From GCA-003244245 sp050700115 (GTDB lineage Bacteria > Actinomycetota > Actinomycetes > Mycobacteriales > Pseudonocardiaceae), in assembly GCA_050700115.1 (NCBI GenBank), contig JBOHGG010000003.1, positions 124,001-188,000 on the forward strand: DNA of 64,000 nt, given 5' to 3'. The position numbers were made by a program, and so were the translations under genes. Each line of letters opens with the position of its first letter. Within the stretch, counting starts at the first letter, position 1. Below, in pieces: positions 33,543 through 42,454 of the stretch. A model generated the notes under the pieces. The model was not told where the DNA came from and did not search any database. It worked only from the letters and a program-made list of their open reading frames with translations.

Positions 33543-34130
33543 TCAGATCGTCAACAGGGCGTGCAGTGAGCGGCCGCCGAGCCGGTCCCGACCCCGAAGC
33601 GCGCCGATTTCCAACAGCACCGCAATGCCGCTCACCGAGGCTCCGGCCCGCTCGACCAGCGCACAGGCCGCGGCCACCGTGCCCCCGGTGGCCAGCACGT
33701 CGTCGATCACCAGGGCCCGCTGACCCGGTCGCAGAGTGCCGTCAGCCAGTTCCAGCGCGGCGACGCCGTACTCCAGGGCATAGGCCTCGCGGTCGGACAC
33801 CACGGGTAGTTTGCCGGGCTTACGCATCCCCACCACGCCGGTCCCCAGGGCATAGGCCGCGGAGGCACCCAGCAGAAATCCGCGGGCCTCCACCCCAACC
33901 ACAACGTCGACCTGCGGAGTCGGGGCGATCAGCGCGTCCACCACGGCTCGGAACGCGGTGGCGTCGGCCAGAACCGGCGCGAGATCCCGAAAGAGCACAC
34001 CGGGCTCCGGGAAGTCCGGGACTTCTCGGATCAGCGGTACGAGCAGAGCCGCCAAGTCGTCCACCTTCGACCCCGGGCGCACACCGCGGACCTTACTGGT
34101 TTCGCTCGCCCCCCGTCCGCTGCTCACCAT
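33543..34130 (-). CDS. apt: Adenine phosphoribosyltransferase Apt
   Basis: About 195 residues. ALVIDDVLATGGT is the PRPP-binding motif and REVPDFPEPGVLFRDLAPVL the N-terminal family signature; VGVEARGFLLG forms the hood. Salvages adenine to AMP in the cytoplasm. The ATG used here makes the gene overlap the upstream kinase-like gene by 38 nt; GTG codons at 34082 or 34064 would remove the overlap and fit typical N-termini, so the start is uncertain. Lies between the kinase-like gene and rel. Confidence 0.93.
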   Translation of the reverse strand: MVSSGRGASETSKVRGVRPGSKVDDLAALLVPLIREVPDFPEPGVLFRDLAPVLADATAFRAVVDALIAPTPQVDVVVGVEARGFLLGASAAYALGTGVVGMRKPGKLPVVSDREAYALEYGVAALELADGTLRPGQRALVIDDVLATGGTVAAACALVERAGASVSGIAVLLEIGALRGRDRLGGRSLHALLTI

Positions 34131-35784
34131 GAGAATCAACCGCCCGCTCTGTCTGCTGACGGCCCTGCGAGTATGTATGAGTTCGGCTGTTGGTGTCCTT
34201 CTTGGTGTGGGTGTGCCTCTTGACGCCGGTGCTTTCCTGGGTGCGCGCGTCCTTCAGGGTACGGAGGTCTTTGTAGGGCTGAGCCCTTTCGTGGACCGGC
34301 GGCGGCACTTGGATCGGCGCAGGCAACTGGATCGGTGCAGGCAGCTCCACCCGCACCGGCAGCTCAACCGACACCGGCAGCTCAACCAATGCAGGCAGCT
34401 CAACCAATGCAGGCAGCTCGACTGACGCGGGTACCTGGGCCGGCTTCGTTCCCGATACCGTCCTGGCCGATTCTGGTGCGAACCAGGGCTTGACGCCCTC
34501 ATTCCGGTGGACGGAGCCCGCCGGGCGTCCTTCGCTGGTGGGGTGCTCATCCAGCACAATCCGAGGGTTCGGCACAGGAATCGACGGTGCTGGCGAGAGC
34601 TCCTTGTTCGGCTGTGCCCCGGCGACGAGAGGCCGCACGGCCGGATCGGGCTTCGCAGCGGGCGCGGCATTCGGGGCGCGATCCGCCAGCCGACCGTTGG
34701 TCGCAGCACGCACCGGGGAAGCACCTTGAGCGGGCTCGGGGAATGCCAGCACCGGGGACCTCGCGTCCGACGAGCCGAAGATGCTGCCCCCTGGCAGGAT
34801 GACTGCCAACGGCGGGCTGGCCAAGCCCGCGGCCAATACCAGCGCGCCGCCCACGACACCAGCCAGCCGGACCGGCTGCCGGTGCTCCCAGCCGACGCTT
34901 CCTCTCCGGCGAGCCAGGGTGACCACGTCAGGCAGAGCCGAGCGGCTGTCCTGCAGGCCGGCCAGCTCGCGTCGCCCGCGCTGTTCCCAGCCGGCGCCCA
35001 CAGCGTGGGATGCCACGTCATCGACGTGAGCGAGGAGGCTCCGCGCTTCGGGCCGGTTGTGCGGGTCCTTGGCAATGCCACGCAGCACAAGCTCGCGAGC
35101 CGGTGGGGGAAGCACGTCGATCGGGGCGGTGCTCTGGTCGTGCTTGGCCGAGAGCTCGGCCACGTCGTCTGCGTAGAACGGAGGCGCGCCCACCAGGCAC
35201 TCGAAGAACGTGACGGTGACGGCGTACACGTCCGCTGCGGGGGTAGCCGGACGACCGCTCCACTGTTCGGGAGCCAGGTAGAACGGTGTCGACCGGGCGA
35301 GCAGCCGCCGACCGTGGGCGGTGGACAGCCCGAAGTCGACAAGCCGGACACCACCTGCACGCGTGAGGAGCACGCCCTCGGGCTTGATGTCGCCGTGCGC
35401 CAAGCCTGCGGCGTGACAAACGGCTAGACCACGCAGTGAATCCTTGAGCACGACCAGCGCGGCCTCGGTACCGACGGCACCATGTGCAAGAAGCAGAGCA
35501 CGCAGCGAAGTCCCGTTGACATGATCGCCGATGATGGCTGCACCGTGGGGCCCCTCAACGTAGCGGTGGACGCGTGACACTCGGGCATCCCGGACTCGCG
35601 TCAGCCGCCCGAACTCGCGTGCGTAGCGGGCGCGGAACTCGGTGTCGGTGAGTAGCTCGTCGGACAGGTAGGTCACTGCTAGCGGCCTGCGGGTGATGCG
35701 GTGACGGGCCACTACCCGCCGGCCCACCGGGTCCTCGCGCACCTTCTGCGGATGCACCACACCCGGAACGGACCACCCCGCCAT
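34093..35784 (-). CDS. Membrane-anchored protein kinase-like protein, probable pseudokinase
   Basis: 563 residues. The kinase fold is recognisable (HGDIKPEGVLL catalytic loop, VDFGLS, APEQWSG), but the ATP-anchoring Lys of the VAIK motif is absent (RPLAVTYL), no Gly-rich loop is seen, and the loop Asn is Gly (KPEG). One membrane segment (about 310-335) separates it from a Pro-rich extracellular part with six-residue VELPxx repeats and a His/Thr/Gln-rich tail. ATG preceded by GGGAGG. Likely a scaffold or sensor rather than an active kinase; low residual activity cannot be excluded. Confidence 0.8.
   Translation of the reverse strand: MAGWSVPGVVHPQKVREDPVGRRVVARHRITRRPLAVTYLSDELLTDTEFRARYAREFGRLTRVRDARVSRVHRYVEGPHGAAIIGDHVNGTSLRALLLAHGAVGTEAALVVLKDSLRGLAVCHAAGLAHGDIKPEGVLLTRAGGVRLVDFGLSTAHGRRLLARSTPFYLAPEQWSGRPATPAADVYAVTVTFFECLVGAPPFYADDVAELSAKHDQSTAPIDVLPPPARELVLRGIAKDPHNRPEARSLLAHVDDVASHAVGAGWEQRGRRELAGLQDSRSALPDVVTLARRRGSVGWEHRQPVRLAGVVGGALVLAAGLASPPLAVILPGGSIFGSSDARSPVLAFPEPAQGASPVRAATNGRLADRAPNAAPAAKPDPAVRPLVAGAQPNKELSPAPSIPVPNPRIVLDEHPTSEGRPAGSVHRNEGVKPWFAPESARTVSGTKPAQVPASVELPALVELPALVELPVSVELPVRVELPAPIQLPAPIQVPPPVHERAQPYKDLRTLKDARTQESTGVKRHTHTKKDTNSRTHTYSQGRQQTERAVDSHGEQRTGGERNQ
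34322..34429. repeat. 18-nt tandem repeat coding for VELPxx/IQLPxP hexapeptides
   Basis: Six 18-nt units. Two copies (GGCAGCTCAACCAATGCA on the plus strand) are identical and adjacent; the flanking ones diverge progressively. In the kinase-like protein they encode VELPAL VELPAL VELPVS VELPVR VELPAP IQLPAP-type repeats. In-frame unit gain or loss would change the length of the extracellular stalk. Confidence 0.85.
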
Positions 35785-36015
35785 CCCCGATCCTCCCTGG
35801 TCGGTCCTCACAATCCCCCCCGCGCCCTTCACTCCCCGGAGCGTCATTCGGCGCCTGACTACTGAGCGTTCCCCTAAATCGATCCATAGGCAAGTGCCCA
35901 GAGCGATACCGCACCAAATGAGCGGTTAAGAGTTGCGAGAATGGTGACCCATCGTCACCAGAACGCTACGCTGTGCAATCAACGAAGCTCAGGGTAGTTG
36001 AGCGACCCGAGGCGG

Positions 36016-37218
36016 TCAGTGACTCGAGGACCTGCCGGCTTTGCCAGACGGTCTGCCGCTCTTGCCGGTAGGTTGCCCGCGACGTCGTCCGGCCGGTGCG
36101 GTCTTGCCGACCCGGGCAGGCACGCCGGCGGCCATCCCGTCCGCCGCGCTGGTTCTCGGGCCGGTCGTCGCAGGGGCCTCGTCCTCGAGCTCGGAGTTCG
36201 AGGTGGTTTTGCGGGCCAGCTTCTCCCGGCGCTGGGCGACCCGCTCAGCTTGCTGCTGGTAGGCCGGCCTGCGCATGGTGAGGTCGACCATCAACGGCGT
36301 CGCCAAGAAGATCGAGGACACCGCCCCGGCCACGATGCCGACCATCAGCACCAGCGCGAGGTCTTTGAGTGTCCCGACACCCAGCAGACCGACGCCGATC
36401 ACCAGCAGGCCGACCACGGGGAGCACCGCGATCAAGGAGGTGTTGATCGAACGCATCAGAGTCTGGTTGACCGCGAGGTTGGCGGCCTCGGCATAGGTTC
36501 GTCGAGTCAGTCCGAGCAACCCACGGGTGTTCTCCTGGACCTTGTCGAACACCACGACGGTGTCGTACAGCGAGAACCCGAGGATCGTGAGCAGGCCGAT
36601 GACCGACGCCGGTGTCACCTCGAGGCCGACCAGCGAGTAGATCCCCGCGGTCACCAGCACGTCGTGCACCAGGGCCACCAACGCGGCCAGCGCCATCCGG
36701 GGCTCGAAGTACACCGCCAGGAACACAGTCACCAGGCCGAGGAACACCAGCAACGCGATCAGCGCCTGCTGGCTGATCTCGCCGCCCCAGGTCGCGCTCA
36801 CCGCGCTGTCGCTGATCGACTGTTCGCTGGGCCGCCCGTCGCTGCCGAGCGGACGCAGCTGGTCGAACAGCGCCTTCTTCAGAACAAAGGAGTTCCTGGT
36901 GTCCAGCGTCTCAGCGCGGATCAGGATGCTCGCTGCGGATCCGGTACCGATGGTCTGCACCGACTGCGGTGGCTCGCCCACCGTGTCGGTGAAGACCTGC
37001 TCGACCTGCTGGGTAGTGATCGGCCCGCCGACCCCCTGCGCCGGGAGCTGTACCCGGGTGCCGCCCTCGAAGTCGATGCCGAGGTTGAACCCACGCAGCA
37101 AGATAGAGGCGAGGCAGACCGCGACGAGAAGACCTGACATCGCGTACCAGATCCACCGCCGCCCGACGATGTCGAACGCACCGGTCCCGCTGTAGAGGCG
37201 CGCCAGCGTGCTTGACAT
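36016..37218 (-). CDS. secF: Protein translocase subunit SecF
   Basis: 400 residues with six membrane segments. NLGIDFEGGTRVQLP is the first periplasmic-loop signature, and LGFSLYDTVVVFDKVQEN and RSINTSLIAVLPVVGLL are SecF signatures. With SecD it uses the proton motive force to pull exported proteins off SecYEG. The C-terminus is an unusual Gly/Arg/Ser-rich basic tail of about 70 residues (TGKSGRPSGKAGRSSS). It starts 1 nt after the secD stop. Confidence 0.95.
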   Translation of the reverse strand: MSSTLARLYSGTGAFDIVGRRWIWYAMSGLLVAVCLASILLRGFNLGIDFEGGTRVQLPAQGVGGPITTQQVEQVFTDTVGEPPQSVQTIGTGSAASILIRAETLDTRNSFVLKKALFDQLRPLGSDGRPSEQSISDSAVSATWGGEISQQALIALLVFLGLVTVFLAVYFEPRMALAALVALVHDVLVTAGIYSLVGLEVTPASVIGLLTILGFSLYDTVVVFDKVQENTRGLLGLTRRTYAEAANLAVNQTLMRSINTSLIAVLPVVGLLVIGVGLLGVGTLKDLALVLMVGIVAGAVSSIFLATPLMVDLTMRRPAYQQQAERVAQRREKLARKTTSNSELEDEAPATTGPRTSAADGMAAGVPARVGKTAPAGRRRGQPTGKSGRPSGKAGRSSSH

Positions 37219-37219
37219 C

Positions 37220-38935
37220 TCAGGCTCCCTTCCCCGCAGTCGCCAGCTCCGATCGGCCTTCGGCGCCGGCCCGCTGCGCCGACCCGAGCCCGGACAGTCC
37301 GGGTTGGGACAGCAGCCGGGACCGCGCCGCCATCGCTACCAGCGGGTGCGTCACCAGGAAAACCACCAAGAGGTCCAGCACGGTCGACATGCCGAGGGTG
37401 AAGGCGAAGCCCTTCACCTGACCCACCGCGAGAACGTAGAGCACCGCGGCGGCCAGGAAGCTCACCGCATCAGCCGAGAGGATGGTGCGACGGGCCCGGA
37501 CCCAGGCCCGGGGTACCGCCGACCGGAAGGTCCGGCCGTCCCGGACCTCGTCCTTGAGACGCTCGAAAAAGATCACGAAGGAGTCCGCGGTGATACCGAT
37601 GGCGACAATGAGGCCGGCGACACCGGCCAGGTCCAGCGTGAATCCGATCCATCGCCCGAGCAGCACCAGGACCGCATAGACGATCAGCCCGGACAGCGCC
37701 AGAGACAAGATCGTCAACACCCCGAGCGCCCGGTAGTAGAACAGGCAGTAGACGAACACCACGGCCAGCCCGATCGCCCCGGCGAGCAGTCCCGCGCGCA
37801 GTGAGGCCAGGCCCAGTGTTGCCGAAACGGTCTCGGACTCCGAGGACTGGAAGGACAGCGGAAGCGAACCGTACTTGAGCACGTTGGCCAGGTTCTGGGC
37901 CTCGGCCTGGGCGAATCTGCCAGTGATGCTGGTCTGGCTTCCGGGTGGGATCGCGCCCTCGATCACCGGAGCCGACACCACCTCGCTGTCCAGGACGAAT
38001 GCGGCTTGCTTGCCAACGTTGTTCGCGGTGTGCTGCGCCCAGATGTCCTCGCCCTGGGTGGTGAAGTTCAGCCGTACTTCGTATCCCGTGCCGCCGGTGT
38101 TCAAGCCTGACGAGGCGTTGGCAATCTGCTCACCGGACATGAACGCAGGCCCCAGCAGGTACTTGGCAATGCGGTCCTGGTCACAGGTGACCAGCGGCAG
38201 GTTCGGGTCGTCGTTGCCGCGCAAGGGGTTGGCAGCGGCGCAGTTCAGGGTGGCCAGCGCTTGCTGCTGCACCGCCGGGTCCTGGCTCTGCAGCCGTTCG
38301 CGGGCCTGCCGGATCTGCTGGGCGATCTGGGGGTCGGCCGAATCCACCGGGGCTTGGCCGACCGGGGGCGGTGGGCTGGTCGACGGTGCAGCGGGCGCCG
38401 GAGTTGCCGGAGGTGCAGTCGGGTCGTCCGGCGGCGGCTGTAGCTGCTGCGGCTGGACCGGCGCCGGTGCGCCATCAGTGGCCGGTGGTTGGTTGGGGTC
38501 GGCGGGTGGGACCGTCCCGCTATCCCCAGGAGCCTGGCCCGCAGTGGCCGGCCCGGCCGGCACCTCGGCGATCACCGGCCGGAAGTACAGTTTGGCGGTC
38601 TGCCCGAGGGTGCGGGCCTGGTCCCCGTTCTCGCCCGGCACAGTGATGATCAGGTTGTTCCCGTCGAGGACGACCTCTGCTCCACTCACCCCGATGCCGT
38701 TGACCCGTTGCTCAATGATCTGCCGAGCTTGATCCAGGGACTCCTGCGAAGGCGGCCCGCCGTCGACAGTGCGGGCGGTGAGGGTCACCCTGGTGCCGCC
38801 TTGCAGGTCGATGCCCAGTTTGGGAGTCGGATCCCCGCCGCCGGTGAAGAAGACCAGCGAATAGAGGACCGCGACGATCCCAGCGAAGATCGCCAGGTTT
38901 CGCCAAGGGCGGAGGTTCCCGGCCGGTGGTGCCAC
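37220..38935 (-). CDS. secD: Protein translocase subunit SecD
   Basis: 571 residues. LGIDLQGGTRVTLTA is the family N-terminal motif; six membrane segments include GIALGADSF-type region read here as VAIGITADSFVIFFERLKDE. A Pro/Ala/Gln-rich insertion of about 85 residues (about 120-205) enlarges the first extracytoplasmic domain, as in other actinobacteria. GTG start (VAPPAGNLRPW) chosen to match family N-termini; in-frame starts further up exist. Operon yajC-secD-secF. Confidence 0.94.
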   Translation of the reverse strand: MAPPAGNLRPWRNLAIFAGIVAVLYSLVFFTGGGDPTPKLGIDLQGGTRVTLTARTVDGGPPSQESLDQARQIIEQRVNGIGVSGAEVVLDGNNLIITVPGENGDQARTLGQTAKLYFRPVIAEVPAGPATAGQAPGDSGTVPPADPNQPPATDGAPAPVQPQQLQPPPDDPTAPPATPAPAAPSTSPPPPVGQAPVDSADPQIAQQIRQARERLQSQDPAVQQQALATLNCAAANPLRGNDDPNLPLVTCDQDRIAKYLLGPAFMSGEQIANASSGLNTGGTGYEVRLNFTTQGEDIWAQHTANNVGKQAAFVLDSEVVSAPVIEGAIPPGSQTSITGRFAQAEAQNLANVLKYGSLPLSFQSSESETVSATLGLASLRAGLLAGAIGLAVVFVYCLFYYRALGVLTILSLALSGLIVYAVLVLLGRWIGFTLDLAGVAGLIVAIGITADSFVIFFERLKDEVRDGRTFRSAVPRAWVRARRTILSADAVSFLAAAVLYVLAVGQVKGFAFTLGMSTVLDLLVVFLVTHPLVAMAARSRLLSQPGLSGLGSAQRAGAEGRSELATAGKGA

Positions 38936-39076
38936 AGTGGGTGGTTCTCCTCGTTCACAGCTGACTGCGCCGGGCGCCAGCACCGGCGACCTGCGCGGTG
39001 TCCACTGTGCCAGCGCCGTCTTCGGCGCGTGCGGTGGGGGCCGGATGCGGAGCGTACCTTCCCGCACCAGACCAGG

Positions 39077-39412
39077 TCAGGGCTTGTCGGTGCGAGCGCT
39101 CTCGTCGACGGGGGCTGCCAGCGGCGCATTGCCGGCTGCGGGCTCGTCCTCCTCGGTGATCTTTTCCCGGATCGCGGCGCGCAGCCAGGTGGTGCGCACT
39201 CCCGGGGCGATCTCCAGGTCGATCGTGGTCTCGTCGGCACTACTCACCACGGTGCCCTGCAGACCAGAGGTGGTCATCACCCGGTCACCATCGGTCAGCG
39301 AGTTCTGCAGCCGCTGCGCTTCGGCCATCGCCCGCTTCTGCCGGCGGGAGCCGAGGATCAGGGGCAGCGCGAGCACGGCGATGAACAGCAGGGGCAGGAG
39401 CAGGGGGTCCAT
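39077..39412 (-). CDS. yajC: Preprotein translocase accessory subunit YajC
   Basis: 111 residues: one N-terminal membrane segment (LLLPLLFIAVLALPLILG), then RRQKRAMAEAQRLQNSLTDGDRVMTTSGLQGTVV in two parts as the conserved soluble domain, and an acidic Pro-rich tail. YajC associates with SecDF. ATG with GGAG 4 nt upstream. Between ruvB and secD, as in mycobacteria. Confidence 0.94.
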   Translation of the reverse strand: MDPLLLPLLFIAVLALPLILGSRRQKRAMAEAQRLQNSLTDGDRVMTTSGLQGTVVSSADETTIDLEIAPGVRTTWLRAAIREKITEEDEPAAGNAPLAAPVDESARTDKP

Positions 39413-39459
39413 GGTTCTCCGATCACCGTCAGCGTGTTCTCATGTGAGTGTGCCAGCAA

Positions 39460-40500
39460 TCACCCGTCGAACAGCATCGGTGTGGGATCTCCGGCAGTGT
39501 GGGCGGGCGGCTCCAGCTGCAGGTGCCGCCACGCGGCTGCGGTAGCCACCCGTCCGCGTGGGGTGCGGGCGAGCATGCCGGCGCGGACCAGGAAGGGCTC
39601 GCACACCTCCTCCACGGTGGCCGGCTCCTCGCCGACCGCAACGGCGAGGGTGGACACCCCCACCGGTCCACCGCCGAAGGTGCGCACCAGCGCGGTGAGT
39701 ACGGCGCGATCCAGCCGATCCAGCCCGAGCTGGTCCACGTCATAGACGGCCAAGCCGGCCCGTGCCACCTCAAGGGTGATCGCACCGTCGGCGCGGACCT
39801 CGGCGTAGTCACGTACCCGGCGCAGTAGCCGGTTGGCGATCCGGGGCGTGCCGCGGGAGCGGCCGGCGATCTCGGTGGCGCCGTCGGGGCGCAGGTCCAC
39901 GCCCAGGATGCCGGCCGAGCGGCGCAGCACCAGCTCAAGCTCGTCGGGCTCGTAGAACTCCATGTGCGCGGTGAACCCGAACCGATCGCGCAGAGGGCTG
40001 GTCAGCGCACCGGACCGGGTGGTGGCCCCGACCAGGGTGAAAGGGGCGATCTCCAGCGGGATCGAGGTGGCCCCGGGGCCCTTGCCGACCACCACGTCGA
40101 CCCGGAAGTCCTCCATCGCGAGGTAGAGCATCTCCTCGGCGGGCCGAGCAACCCGGTGGATCTCGTCGATGAACAGCACGTCACCCTCGACGAGGTTGGA
40201 CAGCATCGCCGCGAGATCTCCGGCGCGCTCCAGCGCCGGCCCCGAGGTGACCCGGATCGCGCTGCCCAGCTCTGCGGCGATGATCATCGCGAGGCTGGTC
40301 TTGCCCAGCCCCGGCGGGCCGGACAGCAGCACGTGGTCCGGTGCGGCGCCGCGCCGCCGGGCGCCCTCCAGCACCAGTTCGAGCTGCTCGCGGACCCGGG
40401 CTTGCCCGATAAACTCGGGCAGCCGGCGGGGCCGCAGGGTGGTCTCGAGCTCGACGTCCGCCGGGTCCACGTCGGCCGCGAGCGGTTTCGGCGTGGTCAC
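39460..40500 (-). CDS. ruvB: Holliday junction branch migration helicase RuvB
   Basis: 346 residues. LSGPPGLGKTSLAMI is Walker A, VLFIDEIHR Walker B, GATTRSGALTSPLRDRFG carries sensor 1 and the Arg finger. A winged-helix DNA-binding domain closes the protein (VCEPFLVRAGMLARTPRGR). The GTG start overlaps the ruvA stop by 4 nt (GTGA). Forms the ruvC-ruvA-ruvB operon. Confidence 0.97.
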   Translation of the reverse strand: MTTPKPLAADVDPADVELETTLRPRRLPEFIGQARVREQLELVLEGARRRGAAPDHVLLSGPPGLGKTSLAMIIAAELGSAIRVTSGPALERAGDLAAMLSNLVEGDVLFIDEIHRVARPAEEMLYLAMEDFRVDVVVGKGPGATSIPLEIAPFTLVGATTRSGALTSPLRDRFGFTAHMEFYEPDELELVLRRSAGILGVDLRPDGATEIAGRSRGTPRIANRLLRRVRDYAEVRADGAITLEVARAGLAVYDVDQLGLDRLDRAVLTALVRTFGGGPVGVSTLAVAVGEEPATVEEVCEPFLVRAGMLARTPRGRVATAAAWRHLQLEPPAHTAGDPTPMLFDG

Positions 40501-41108
40501 CGGTTACGCCCCAGCCGGGTCAGCGCATGACGCAACACCTCCGACGTGTCGGACGTGTCACGAGCCTCTCCGTTAGAGTCGGAAAGCACGGCGTCCACAG
40601 CCTGTTCGGCCTGCCGGGCCACGAACCCGAGCCCGACCAGCGCCTCGGTCACCTGGGCACGCACCGCCGAAGCGCCTCCTGCAACCAGTCCCGATGCGGC
40701 CGGTGCGCGCACCCCGACCTTGTCCCGCAGCTCCACGACGAGCCGCTCCGCGCCCTTGCGCCCGATCCCGGGTACCCGGGTGAGCACCGTGAGGTCTCCC
40801 TCGGCGAGCGCCGCGCGCAGGCAGTCCGGCTCGAGAACGGCGAGCATCGCCAACGCGAGCCGCGGTCCCACCCCGGAGACGGTTTGCAGGAGCACGAACA
40901 ACTCCCGAGCCGCGCTGTCAGCGAAACCGTACAGCGTCAGCGAGTCCTCACGGACAACCAGCGACGTGGCGAGCCGGGCTTGTTCGCCGCGCCGCAAGGT
41001 GGCCAGGGTCGCGGGAACAGCTCGTACCGCCAGCCCGACCCCGCCGACCTCGACCACGACATGGTCCAGCTCCACGGACAGCACCTGGCCGCGCACCGAG
41101 GAGATCAC
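40497..41108 (-). CDS. ruvA: Holliday junction DNA-binding protein RuvA
   Basis: 203 residues. The N-terminal OB fold begins MISSVRGQVLSVELDHVVVEVGGVG in the usual form; helix-hairpin-helix units (LLQTVSGVGPRLALAML, RVPGIGRKGAERLV) follow; the C-terminal domain III contacts RuvB. GTG start 6 nt after ruvC. Full length. Confidence 0.96.
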   Translation of the reverse strand: MISSVRGQVLSVELDHVVVEVGGVGLAVRAVPATLATLRRGEQARLATSLVVREDSLTLYGFADSAARELFVLLQTVSGVGPRLALAMLAVLEPDCLRAALAEGDLTVLTRVPGIGRKGAERLVVELRDKVGVRAPAASGLVAGGASAVRAQVTEALVGLGFVARQAEQAVDAVLSDSNGEARDTSDTSEVLRHALTRLGRNR

Positions 41109-41114
41109 TGGCGA

Positions 41115-41690
41115 TCACCGCACCCCTTCCGACTTGCGAGCCGCCGCGGCCAACCGTGCCCGGTGGGTTCGAGCGAGCTGCGCCGAGTGGGCCCGTGCCT
41201 GCGCCAGGCGTTCCGTCATCGGGGCCCGCCACAGATGGCAGACCGCCAGCGCCAGCGCGTCGGCGGCATCAGCCGGTCTTGGCTTGGCCGGTAGCGCGAG
41301 CAACCGAGTGATCATAGTGGTTACCTGCTCCTTGCCCGCCCGGCCAGAGCCGGTGACCGCCGCTTTGACCTCGCTGGGGGTGTGGAAGGCCACCGGCAGG
41401 CCCCGCCGAGCTGCGACCAGCGCCACCACCCCGCTGACCTGCGCGGTGCCCATCGCGGTACGCACGTTGTGCTGGCTGAACACCCGCTCCACCGCGACGA
41501 CGTCGGGACGGTGCTCGGCCAACCAACGCTCCACGACATCGGCCACCGCGATCAGTCGCGCGCCGAGGTCCAGCTCGGGCGGGGTACGCACGACCTCAAC
41601 GGCGACGCAGCTGACGACCCGCCCGCCGCCGCCGTCGACCACGCCGAGTCCGCAGCGGGTGAGCCCGGGGTCCACACCCAGCACCCGCAC
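41115..41690 (-). CDS. ruvC: Crossover junction endodeoxyribonuclease RuvC
   Basis: 191 residues. VLGVDPGLTRCG carries the first catalytic Asp, VAVERVFSQHN the Glu, and ADAADALALAVCH the C-terminal Asp pair. Resolves Holliday junctions in complex with RuvAB. GTG chosen because GGAGG lies 4 nt upstream and the protein then begins right before the first beta strand. Confidence 0.96.
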   Translation of the reverse strand: MRVLGVDPGLTRCGLGVVDGGGGRVVSCVAVEVVRTPPELDLGARLIAVADVVERWLAEHRPDVVAVERVFSQHNVRTAMGTAQVSGVVALVAARRGLPVAFHTPSEVKAAVTGSGRAGKEQVTTMITRLLALPAKPRPADAADALALAVCHLWRAPMTERLAQARAHSAQLARTHRARLAAAARKSEGVR

Positions 41691-41794
41691 AGCACCTCCT
41701 CGCAACGAGCGAACACCCGTTCGAACCCTAGCGGGATCTCGCCGCGTCCCCCACCACCGACACACCGCACCATGCCTGAGGTGTCCATGAGCTT

Positions 41795-42454
41795 CTACGA
41801 CGCCAGAAAGAACCGGACTTCTGGCCTGCCCACCCGCCCGTAGTGCGGCCTGCGCTGCGCGAGACCGTTGTCCGCGAGGTACTTCAGGTACCGCCCTGCG
41901 GTCACTCTGGACACGCCGATGAGGTCGGCGACAGCCGCAGCAGACAGCCCGTGGGGCGCCCCAGCCAGCGCCTTGGTGATCTCTCGCAGCGTCTCAAGGG
42001 TAATCCCGCTGGGCAGGACCAGGTGGTTGCCCAGAATGTCGTCCAGCTCGGCCTGGCTGGGGACTTCGCCAGACCTCGGGACGCGCTGTTGGAACTTAAC
42101 GAAGTCTTCCAGCTTGTCGCGCAGCGATGCGAATTTGAACGGTTTGAGCAGGTACTGCTGGATACCCAGGGATAATGCGCGGTGAACCGCAGCCAGGTCC
42201 CGTTCCGACGTCACAGCGATTACGTAAACCGTATTACCAGCAGCCCGCAATCGAAGGCATACGTCGAGTCCGTGTATGTCCGGGAGGTAGAAGTCGAGCA
42301 GAATGACATCGACGGCTTCGCGTTGACAAAACCGCAGCGCTTCGGTGCCGGAGTGAACCACCCCGGCTACCTGGAAGCCGGCCATGCGCTGCACGTAGAG
42401 CCGGTGCGCCTCGGCGGCCACCTGATCGTCCTCCACCACCAGCACGTTGATCAT
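41795..42454 (-). CDS. CitB/DcuR-type response regulator
   Basis: 219 residues. Receiver domain with acidic pair VEDDQ, phospho-acceptor Asp in ILLDFYLPDIHGL and Lys in LLKPFK; the C-terminal part (GLSAAAVADLIGVSRVTAGRYLKYL) is the winged helix of the CitB family. ATG overlaps the kinase stop (ATGA). The histidine kinase and the divergent DctA-type carrier indicate control of C4-dicarboxylate uptake. Confidence 0.92.
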   Translation of the reverse strand: MINVLVVEDDQVAAEAHRLYVQRMAGFQVAGVVHSGTEALRFCQREAVDVILLDFYLPDIHGLDVCLRLRAAGNTVYVIAVTSERDLAAVHRALSLGIQQYLLKPFKFASLRDKLEDFVKFQQRVPRSGEVPSQAELDDILGNHLVLPSGITLETLREITKALAGAPHGLSAAAVADLIGVSRVTAGRYLKYLADNGLAQRRPHYGRVGRPEVRFFLAS

